From Prevotellaceae bacterium (GTDB taxonomy: Bacteria > Bacteroidota > Bacteroidia > Bacteroidales > UBA932), in NCBI GenBank assembly GCA_031279735.1, contig JAITHX010000124.1, positions 1 through 10,697 of the forward strand: DNA of 10,697 nt, read 5' to 3'. The first letter of the stretch is position 1. Each line of letters opens with the position of its first letter. The notes under the pieces were generated by a model. It saw only the letters and a program-made list of their open reading frames with translations, did no database searches and was not told the origin of the DNA. Of the stretch, positions 1 through 5,266 are shown in pieces. The position numbers were made by a program, and so were the translations under genes.

Positions 1-54
1 CGCAAAGGACGCGAAGCCCTTGCGCCCTTTGCGAAGCCTCTGCGCCCCTTGCGT
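1..54. repeat. Short GCG-flanked intergenic repeats
   Basis: The segment holds repeated cores of the form GCG-CCCTTT-GCG. GCGCCCTTTGCG lies at 22-33, a related copy GCGCCCCTTGCG at 42-53 (20-base period), and CGCAAAGGACGC at 1-12 is the near-perfect inverse of the 22-33 core (one mismatch). GCGAAG recurs at 11-16 and 31-36. The left end is cut by the window, so more copies may lie outside. Repeats of this CTTTGCG style look like dispersed intergenic repeats rather than coding sequence; that reading is from general familiarity, not from a search. Confidence 0.5.
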
Positions 55-55
55 T

Positions 56-80
56 AAAAAAACACCGCAACGCGGTGAAA
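56..80 (-). terminator. Hairpin terminator for leftward transcription
   Basis: CACCGC (63-68) and GCGGTG (72-77) form a perfect 6-bp GC-rich stem with a 3-base loop. On the minus strand the stem is followed directly by seven T residues (complement of 56-62), the classic intrinsic terminator layout. It is the first such structure downstream of proS, about 200 bases past its stop, so it probably ends the proS transcript. On the plus strand the hairpin is followed by A residues, so it would not terminate rightward transcription. Confidence 0.7.
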
Positions 81-164
81 AAACACGCAACCTTTTTCCA
101 CACAATTCCCAGTAGAACCGAAGTATATGAGATGAAGATTTTTATGATTGATACGGGATTTTGG

Positions 165-275
165 TAGGGTATAGGGTATAGGGTGCTTCGCCGGATGGGA
201 GGGATTCTATTTTCGTCTTTACTGCCGGATGGTACCCTATACCCTATACCCTATACCCTATACCCTATACCCCAT
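165..275. repeat. Inverted arrays of a 7-base repeat (TAGGGTA / ACCCTAT)
   Basis: The left array at 165-184 holds three TAGGGT blocks separated by single A residues (7-base period). The right array at 234-275 holds five perfect ACCCTAT units plus one degenerate ACCCCAT. The arrays are inverse complements, so about 20 bases of the left arm can pair with the right arm around a 49-base spacer. The spacer carries a direct 9-base repeat, GCCGGATGG, at 190-198 and 224-232, the second copy abutting the right array. The right array stops two bases before the proS stop codon, so the structure lies in the 3' untranslated part of the proS transcript. Confidence 0.85.
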
Positions 276-276
276 C

Positions 277-1749
277 TCAATAGTTTCTGGCGAACACAAC
301 TCTTTGTGCGGAAGGCTTGCCGGACACCATGCATTTTCCCGGCGTCATATCGCCTTCGATGGGGATGCATCGGATTGTGGCTTTAGTTTCGGCTTTGATT
401 AAAGCCTCGGTTTCGGGGGTGCCGTCCCAGTGAGCCATGATGAAGCCGCCGCTTTCGATTCGGGATTTGAACTCGTCGTAGGAATCGACGAGAAAGGTGT
501 TTGCGTCGCGGAACTTGAGAGCTTTGGCGTAGATGTTGTTCTGGATGTCGTCGAGCAGAGTTTTCACGTATGTTTCTATGCCTTCGCGGGGGAGGGTTTC
601 TTTGGTCAGCGTGTCGCGGCGGGCAACTTCGACGGTGCCGTTTTCCAGATCGCGGGTGCCCAGTGCCAGACGCACGGGGACGCCCAGCAGTTCGTATTCG
701 GCAAACTTGAATCCGGAACGCAGGTTGTCTCTGTCGTCGATTTTGACGGTTATTCCGGCTTTTTGCAGCCGGTTTTTGATGTCGATGCAGGCGATTCTCG
801 CGCGGTTCAGTTCCTCTTCTCCTTTAAATATAGGTATCACCGCCACTTGCAGCGGAGCCACTTTGGGGGGCAACACCAGTCCGCTGTCGTCGGAATGAGC
901 CATTATCAGGGCGCCTATCAGTCGGGTAGAGACGCCCCACGAGGTAGCCCACACGTGTTCGGAAACGCCCTCCTTGTTGGCGAACTTGACGTCGAAGGCT
1001 TTGGCGAAGTTCTGTCCGAGGAAGTGCGATGTTCCCGCCTGCAATGCTTTGCCGTCCTGCATGAGGGCTTCGATGCAGTAGGTATCGACGGCGCCGGCGA
1101 AACGTTCGCTTATCGTTTTGACGCCCGTAATCACGGGGATTGCGAGCCAGTTTCTTGCGAACTCCTCGTAAACTCCAAGCATTCTTACCGCTTCTTCGAC
1201 GGCTTCCTCGCGGGTTGCGTGCGCCGTGTGACCTTCCTGCCACAGAAATTCGGCGGTGCGCAGAAACAGCCGTGTGCGCATTTCCCAGCGCACTACGTTA
1301 GCCCACTGATTGCACAGGACGGGCAGGTCGCGGTAGGACTGTATCCAGTTTTTGTAGGTGTTCCAGATGATTGTTTCGGAGGTCGGGCGCACAATCAGCT
1401 CCTCTTCGAGGCGCGCGTCGGGATCGACTTCCACATCTCGTCCGTCGGCGGTGTTGCGCAGCCGGTAGTGGGTGACTACGGCACATTCTTTCGCGAAACC
1501 GTCAACATGTTCAGCTTCCTTAGCCAGAAAGGATTTGGGGATAAAGAGAGGGAAATAGGCGTTCGAGTGTCCTGTGTCCTTGAACATTTTGTCGAGAGCC
1601 GCCTGCATGTTTTCCCAGAGGGTATAGCCGTAGGGTTTGATGACCATGCATCCGCGCACTGCCGAGTTTTCGGCGAGACCCGCCTTAAGAACAAGATTGT
1701 TGTACCACAGGGAAAAGTTTTCCGCTCTTGAAGTTATTTCCTTTGCCAT
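277..1749 (-). CDS. proS: Proline--tRNA ligase, archaeal/eukaryotic type
   Basis: Cytoplasmic class II aminoacyl-tRNA synthetase that joins L-proline to tRNA-Pro using ATP. The 490-residue protein is full length for the short archaeal/eukaryotic-type form, which lacks the large editing insertion of the E. coli type. Visible landmarks: the motif 1 region around residues 33-73, RPTSE at 121-125, motif 2 around 152-177 (VRWE, then a phenylalanine-rich segment ending QEGHTAH), motif 3 around 270-283 (SWGVSTR), an anticodon-binding domain from about 300 to 400, and a C-terminal domain ending in the Tyr typical of this form. Only Cys461 and Cys473 remain where many relatives have four zinc cysteines; the first pair's region reads HWDGTPETE, so zinc binding is doubtful. 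The ATG at 1749 gives the canonical N-terminus MAKEITSRAENF. There is no Shine-Dalgarno sequence. It is transcribed alone, divergently from the lipoprotein gene. Confidence 0.97.
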   Translation of the reverse strand: MAKEITSRAENFSLWYNNLVLKAGLAENSAVRGCMVIKPYGYTLWENMQAALDKMFKDTGHSNAYFPLFIPKSFLAKEAEHVDGFAKECAVVTHYRLRNTADGRDVEVDPDARLEEELIVRPTSETIIWNTYKNWIQSYRDLPVLCNQWANVVRWEMRTRLFLRTAEFLWQEGHTAHATREEAVEEAVRMLGVYEEFARNWLAIPVITGVKTISERFAGAVDTYCIEALMQDGKALQAGTSHFLGQNFAKAFDVKFANKEGVSEHVWATSWGVSTRLIGALIMAHSDDSGLVLPPKVAPLQVAVIPIFKGEEELNRARIACIDIKNRLQKAGITVKIDDRDNLRSGFKFAEYELLGVPVRLALGTRDLENGTVEVARRDTLTKETLPREGIETYVKTLLDDIQNNIYAKALKFRDANTFLVDSYDEFKSRIESGGFIMAHWDGTPETEALIKAETKATIRCIPIEGDMTPGKCMVSGKPSAQRVVFARNY

Positions 1750-1761
1750 ATTTGTTTTATA

Positions 1762-1784
1762 TATATCACATTTACTATATCACA
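1762..1784. repeat. Direct 9-base repeats in the divergent promoter region
   Basis: TATATCACA occurs at 1762-1770 and again at 1776-1784, start-to-start 14 bases, in the proS-lipoprotein intergenic region. On the proS strand this reads TGTGATATA twice, overlapping a weak TAAATGTG sequence (complement of 1767-1774) that could be the proS -7 element (consensus TAnnTTTG, one mismatch). It lies roughly 75-95 bases upstream of the start expected from the sigma-54 site, a distance at which enhancer-binding activators often bind. The role is speculative; the repeats themselves are exact. Confidence 0.4.
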
Positions 1785-1832
1785 CAATATTTTATCATTA
1801 ATTCTTCTGAAATCTCATGCATTTCGATGTTT

Positions 1833-1848
1833 TGGCATGGATATTGCA
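1833..1848 (+). promoter_or_regulatory. Predicted sigma-54 (RpoN) promoter
   Basis: TGGCATGGATATTGCA matches the sigma-54 consensus TGGCACGNNNNTTGCW at all defined positions but one (T for the second C). The invariant GG (1834-1835) and GC (1846-1847) have the required 10 bases between them. Transcription would start about 12 bases after the GC, near 1858-1860, leaving a leader of about 60 bases before the lipoprotein ATG at 1921. Orientation and location in the only intergenic region upstream of that gene support the call. A sigma-54 promoter would make expression depend on an ATP-using enhancer-binding activator, whose gene is not in the window. Confidence 0.7.
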
Positions 1849-1920
1849 CTACATTCGGCGTATGAAATTTAATGACAAAGGTAAAGAAATAAAATGGAAA
1901 TATTCAAAAATATAATTATC

Positions 1921-3327
1921 ATGAAGACAAAGTTGTTGGTTCCGTTTATCCTTGTCGCAATGTTGGGATGCGGCTCGTCATCCTACATGGCTTCGAGTTC
2001 GGACGACATCTATTACAGCTCTTCTGCAAAAAATTCGAGAAAGGGCGTGATAGACGAGCAGACCGAACAATTGAAAGCTCAAACGCAGAAAGCGGCGGCG
2101 GGGAAAACAATATATCTGGAAGCAGATAAGGTTTACATGAGCAATCCTTCGACTCTGAAGATCGAAGGAAAAGTGGATACTGTTGTGTACTCCGGCGATT
2201 ACGCTCTTGCCGACGAAGATTCCTACGAGCGTAAACTCAAGATGTTCGACGATCCGCGATACACCATTGAAGTGGACATGGGCTATTCGTGGAACTCTCC
2301 TTATTATTACGGATACTACGGCTGGCATTCGCCGTATCGCTACGGCTGGAACTGGAATTTCGGCCATCATTGGGGGTTCGGATATTATCCCTATCACTGG
2401 GACTATTACTGGGGCTATCCCTACTATTCGAGTATGTGGTACTGGGATTATCCCTACTACTACCCACATCATTATTATCATTACGGATGGCACGGCTGCG
2501 GTTCTCCCTACTATTCCGACTATCGCAGAGGCAACTACACCTACGCGGCGGGCAGAAATTCCGGAGCGCGCAGCAGCAGCTACTCCTCGCGCGGCGGTTC
2601 GACAGCGTCGGCGGGCAGAGTGTCTAACGGTCGTTCGGGCGACGGATTGCGCACGAGTTCGGGCACAAGCTCGGCGGGACGCGGGAGCGAGAGCGGACGT
2701 TCGGGAGGAGGACGTTCGAGTCTCACGAGAGTTGACAATTCCGGCGTTTCGTCGGGACGCGGCTCAAGCTCGTCGCGAACAAGCTACAACAGAAATGGCG
2801 CAACGACAAACACCGGAGCTGCGGTTAACGACGCCTATTCCTCGCGCAATAGCGCAAGAGGATCGTCAGCCGCGTCGGGACAGGGATCCGCGAGAGTTTC
2901 CGATTCGAGAACATCATCGGGCGCCAGCGCCAGCGGCAGAGCCTACACCCGTCCAAGCACGGGTCGCTCGTCGTATAACGACGGCGCAAGTCGCTCGTCG
3001 AGCGCGGGAACCGCTTCGAGCTCATCCTCGTCAAGCCCGTCCTCGTCGAGCCGCGCGAGTTCGGCAAGTTCAAGTCCAAGTCCAAGTTCAAGTCCATCTA
3101 GCGGCAGATCGAGCTATTCGACAAGCGAATACGGCACGTCGGGCAGTTCGGGACGGTCGAGTTCGTCATCGAGCGGTTACAGCACGACGCCAAGCCGTTC
3201 AAGCTCCTCGTCGAGCAGCTACAGCGCGCCAAGCCGGTCGAGCAGCGGTTCGACCGGCGGTTCTTCGTCGGGCAGAAGCTCGTCGGGCGGCGGCGGCGGC
3301 GGACGTTCAAGCGGCGGAAGAAGATAA
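1921..3327 (+). CDS. Predicted lipoprotein with aromatic-rich middle and Ser/Arg/Gly-rich tail; function unknown
   Basis: I do not recognise a family with a known role. Starting at ATG 1921 the 468-residue product opens with a compact lipoprotein signal (MKTKLLVPFILVAMLGC), lipidated Cys at residue 17, followed by a Ser-rich stretch; it is probably attached to the outer membrane. The in-frame ATG at 1894 would add nine residues (477 in all); I prefer 1921 because it gives the normal signal-peptide length and 1894-1920 is AT-rich like a leader. Residues about 45-119 look folded, with mixed composition. Residues 120-201 contain 47 Tyr, Trp, His or Phe among 82 by my count. From about 215 to the end the chain is Ser, Arg and Gly with some Ala, Thr and Pro, ending in a Gly run and GGRR. 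No lysine occurs after about residue 107. It is preceded by a sigma-54-like promoter and followed by its own terminator, so it is likely monocistronic. A surface or matrix role is a guess. Confidence 0.8.
   Translation: MKTKLLVPFILVAMLGCGSSSYMASSSDDIYYSSSAKNSRKGVIDEQTEQLKAQTQKAAAGKTIYLEADKVYMSNPSTLKIEGKVDTVVYSGDYALADEDSYERKLKMFDDPRYTIEVDMGYSWNSPYYYGYYGWHSPYRYGWNWNFGHHWGFGYYPYHWDYYWGYPYYSSMWYWDYPYYYPHHYYHYGWHGCGSPYYSDYRRGNYTYAAGRNSGARSSSYSSRGGSTASAGRVSNGRSGDGLRTSSGTSSAGRGSESGRSGGGRSSLTRVDNSGVSSGRGSSSSRTSYNRNGATTNTGAAVNDAYSSRNSARGSSAASGQGSARVSDSRTSSGASASGRAYTRPSTGRSSYNDGASRSSSAGTASSSSSSSPSSSSRASSASSSPSPSSSPSSGRSSYSTSEYGTSGSSGRSSSSSSGYSTTPSRSSSSSSSYSAPSRSSSGSTGGSSSGRSSSGGGGGGRSSGGRR
3067..3096 (+). 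repeat. In-frame hexamer microsatellite (AGTCCA/AGTTCA x5)
   Basis: Five consecutive hexamers, AGTTCA-AGTCCA-AGTCCA-AGTTCA-AGTCCA, sit in frame in the lipoprotein gene and encode alternating Ser-Ser and Ser-Pro pairs. The local use of AGT for serine differs from the TCG/AGC codons that dominate the flanks, suggesting recent local expansion by slippage. Gain or loss of units would keep the reading frame. Confidence 0.8.
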
Positions 3328-3350
3328 CGCGCACACTGAGGATATATATA

Positions 3351-3396
3351 AATTCCCCCGTTTCAGCAGGTATGTATGGGAATACGGGGGTTTTTT
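3351..3396 (+). terminator. Intrinsic terminator after the lipoprotein gene
   Basis: CCCCCGT (3355-3361) pairs with ACGGGGG (3384-3390), a 7-bp stem with a 22-base loop, followed immediately by six T residues (3391-3396). It lies 27 bases past the lipoprotein stop codon and separates that gene from the outer-membrane protein gene. The loop is long, but the GC-rich base and T-run support the call. Confidence 0.8.
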
Positions 3397-3491
3397 ACCG
3401 AATCGCCGCGAACAATAAGGCAGTGTGCGAAATTTAATATGTGAAAAAACGCTACGAACGGAATGTTCGCGAATTAAATGACAATACAAAT

Positions 3492-5027
3492 ATGGAAAAA
3501 AGAATAATACATTGGTTTGCATCATTGTTGTCGGTTTCCGCCGTTTGTTCGGCGGAAGCCCAGACAACGGATGAACTGCTGCAGCTCGCCACACACGAAG
3601 TGCAGAGTACTGCCCGATATTCGGGCATGGGAGGCGCGTTCAACGCATTGGGAGGCGACATAGGCGCTTTGAGCACAAATCCCGCCGGCATAGGCACCTA
3701 CCGCTCGTCGGAATTTACCGTCACTCCTTCGCTGATACTCAATAATACCGTCACCGACTTCCGTCGGGAATCGCTTTCCGCCGACCGCACGCGCTTCGGG
3801 GTGCCGAGTCTCGGCTACGTCGCCACCATGCTGAAAAAGGACGGAGAATCCGGCGGATTAGTGTCGTTCAGCTTGGGGATAGGCTTCAACAAGGTTGCCA
3901 ATTTCTACAAGCACACCGCGTTCAGGGGCTTCGATTCGCCGAACAGCGTTGTGGATCAGTTCAGGGACTATGCGGGTCGCAACAATCTGAATCCCGCCTA
4001 CCTCGAAAGGAATTTCAGCGAGATTCTTCCCGAAGACTGGTCAACGGCAATGGCGTTCAACTCCAAAATGATCGGTTACGAAGACGGAAAATATCATGCC
4101 AACGGACTGGAAGCGGGCGACAAGGTGAATATCGACGGAAGCTACTGGCAGTCGGGCGGAACGGACGAATACACCATCTCGTTCGGAGGGAACATTGCCA
4201 ACAAGTTTCAGTTCGGCGCAACCATAGGCATACAGGATTTGCTCTACTCCAGCGAAATAAAGTACGGAGAACAGTATGTCGAGGGAAACAAGGGAGCCTA
4301 CACGTCGAGCCACAGAACCGAATTTACGAAAACGACGGGCTTCGGAATGAACCTCAAGGCGGGCATCATCTATCGTCCCGTCAACGCTCTTCGTCTGGGA
4401 TTCGCGCTGCACTCGCCCACGCTTTTCAGCATGGAACGCTCTTACGACGTATATATGAAATCCGAGTATTGGAACGAAGAGACTAAAAAGAATGATTTCA
4501 GGGACGAATCCTCTCCGCAGGACAAATACGAATACCGGCTGACGACGCCCTATCGCGTGGAAATCGGGCTGGCATACGTTATGGGCAAAATCGGCTTAAT
4601 CAGCATCGATTACGAACTCGCGGGAAACAGCGCGATGCACATGTACGACAATCTCGACAGCAAAGACTACCTCTCGGCGCGCAACAAGGCGATAGGAAAC
4701 AAGTATCGCGCTTCGTCCAACGTCAGAGCGGGTGCCGAGATAAACCTTCCCTACGGAATAATGCTGCGCGGAGGATACAGCTATTATCAAAGCCCCTACA
4801 AGGACAGCAGCCTCGATTACGCGCGCCATGCCTATTCGGGCGGCATAGGATTCCGCAGCAACAGTTTCTTCTTCGACCTTGCATACGTTCTCGCCCGAAG
4901 CAACCGCTATTTTGCTCCCTACTACGTGAACGACTATCGGGTAATCGACGCGGACAACAGTCCCGACATCGCAAGGGAAAAACTGAACGTCGGACGCATA
5001 ATAGCCACTATAGGATTCAAATTCTGA
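3492..5027 (+). CDS. Outer-membrane protein transport protein, OmpP1/FadL/TodX family
   Basis: Predicted beta-barrel of the outer membrane. FadL-family proteins take up hydrophobic molecules such as long-chain fatty acids; members in Bacteroidota are often annotated vaguely, sometimes as hemin receptors, and the substrate here is unknown. The ATG at 3492 gives 511 residues with a normal signal peptide cleaved after about residue 23 (VCSAEA then QTTDEL). An upstream in-frame GTG at 3441 would add 17 charged residues before the signal and is unlikely. The family signature follows the signal: RYSGMGGAFNALGGDIGALS, then NPAG at residues 63-66. The remainder is rich in alternating polar/aromatic strands, and the protein ends ...GFKF with a terminal Phe, as expected for assembly by the BAM complex. 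It has its own downstream terminator and probably forms a single-gene unit; I see no convincing promoter in 3397-3491. Confidence 0.9.
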   Translation: MEKRIIHWFASLLSVSAVCSAEAQTTDELLQLATHEVQSTARYSGMGGAFNALGGDIGALSTNPAGIGTYRSSEFTVTPSLILNNTVTDFRRESLSADRTRFGVPSLGYVATMLKKDGESGGLVSFSLGIGFNKVANFYKHTAFRGFDSPNSVVDQFRDYAGRNNLNPAYLERNFSEILPEDWSTAMAFNSKMIGYEDGKYHANGLEAGDKVNIDGSYWQSGGTDEYTISFGGNIANKFQFGATIGIQDLLYSSEIKYGEQYVEGNKGAYTSSHRTEFTKTTGFGMNLKAGIIYRPVNALRLGFALHSPTLFSMERSYDVYMKSEYWNEETKKNDFRDESSPQDKYEYRLTTPYRVEIGLAYVMGKIGLISIDYELAGNSAMHMYDNLDSKDYLSARNKAIGNKYRASSNVRAGAEINLPYGIMLRGGYSYYQSPYKDSSLDYARHAYSGGIGFRSNSFFFDLAYVLARSNRYFAPYYVNDYRVIDADNSPDIAREKLNVGRIIATIGFKF

Positions 5028-5062
5028 GAAACGAAGTAAAACTCTTTTTATATCCGGACAAG

Positions 5063-5097
5063 ACCGTGTCTTTACCTTGTGTAAAGCACGGTTTTTT
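5063..5097 (+). terminator. Intrinsic terminator after the FadL-family gene
   Basis: ACCGTG (5063-5068) and CTTTAC (5070-5075), with one bulged T between them, pair with GTAAAG (5081-5086) and CACGGT (5087-5092) around a 5-base loop. The 12-bp stem runs into a T-run at 5092-5097. It lies 35 bases past the stop codon of the outer-membrane protein gene. Confidence 0.9.
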
Positions 5098-5098
5098 C

Positions 5099-5148
5099 TA
5101 ATTATGAATTATGAATTGTCATAATTCATAATTTATAATTCATAATTA
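5099..5148. repeat. Nested AT-rich inverted repeat
   Basis: TAATTATGAATTAT (5099-5112) is the exact inverse complement of ATAATTCATAATTA (5135-5148), a 14-bp match. Positions 5121-5133 carry a second, inner copy matching 13 of these bases, so the left arm can pair with either right arm (8- or 22-base loop). It sits between the terminator of the upstream gene and the presumed efflux promoter. This resembles the AT-rich palindromes often found between Bacteroidales genes; it could be a small mobile or dispersed repeat, an UP-like AT element, or a hairpin. Confidence 0.8.
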
Positions 5149-5153
5149 ATAAT

Positions 5154-5161
5154 TACCTTTG
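5154..5161 (+). promoter_or_regulatory. Candidate Bacteroidota -7 promoter element (TACCTTTG)
   Basis: TACCTTTG matches the Bacteroidota primary-sigma -7 consensus TAnnTTTG exactly. It is preceded by strongly AT-rich DNA, although no clear TTTG -33 box is visible about 20 bases upstream. Transcription would start near 5166-5169. It is the best promoter candidate for the efflux operon beginning at 5267, but a terminator-like hairpin (5187-5225) lies between it and the first gene. Confidence 0.55.
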
Positions 5162-5166
5162 CGTTC

Positions 5167-5186
5167 GATTTGAGCGGGATCAAATC
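5167..5186. promoter_or_regulatory. Perfect palindrome at the predicted transcription start; possible operator or leader hairpin
   Basis: GATTTGA (5167-5173) and TCAAATC (5180-5186) are perfect inverse complements around the 6-base centre GCGGGA. The palindrome begins six bases after the TACCTTTG element, so it would overlap the transcription start, a usual place for a repressor operator such as those of TetR- or MarR-type efflux regulators. In RNA it would form a 7-bp 5' hairpin instead. No regulator gene lies in the window. Confidence 0.4.
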
Positions 5187-5225
5187 AAAAAAGCACTTAC
5201 AAACAGGAATGTAAGTGCTTTTTTT
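5187..5225 (+). terminator. Strong terminator-like hairpin in the efflux leader
   Basis: GCACTTAC (5193-5200) pairs with GTAAGTGC (5211-5218), a perfect 8-bp stem with a 10-base loop, flanked by six A residues before (5187-5192) and seven T residues after (5219-5225). The flanks could extend the stem, and the layout can terminate in both directions. It lies only 41 bases upstream of the adaptor gene ATG, downstream of both the upstream gene's terminator and the candidate promoter, so it is either an attenuator for the efflux operon or the end of a short independent RNA. Confidence 0.75.
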
Positions 5226-5266
5226 GCCTATAAGTGATGTGTGAAACACGGAAAAGAACATATAAG

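Noticed and set aside
1..57. Open frame entering from the left edge and ending in TAA at 55-57
   Set aside because: Eighteen codons only, made of the GCG repeat units, and the following hairpin has its T-run on the other strand, so it does not look like the end of a rightward gene.
165..275. CRISPR array or eukaryotic-type telomere
   Set aside because: The unit is 7 bases with no spacers, is present in both orientations inside a bacterial chromosome, and differs from known telomere units.
183..386. 67-codon plus-strand frame with a YPIPYTL repeat
   Set aside because: The peptide repeat is a translation of the heptamer array, and the remainder is antisense to proS.
430..1731. 433-codon open frame on the plus strand opposite proS
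   Set aside because: It is fully antisense to a clearly recognised full-length proS, has no family resemblance, and is explained by codon bias of the real gene.
2183..3418. 411-codon frame overlapping the lipoprotein gene
   Set aside because: Arg/Ala-rich product caused by the periodic low-complexity DNA. The signal peptide and promoter support the other frame.
3455..3469. Small inverted repeat CGAAC-N5-GTTCG upstream of the FadL-family gene
   Set aside because: A 5-bp stem with no T-run and no link to a promoter motif; too short to call.
5209..5214. Start-stop codon pair ATGTAA preceded by AGGA in the efflux leader
   Set aside because: It lies in the loop and stem of the terminator hairpin, the phylum does not rely on Shine-Dalgarno sites, and six bases can occur by chance.
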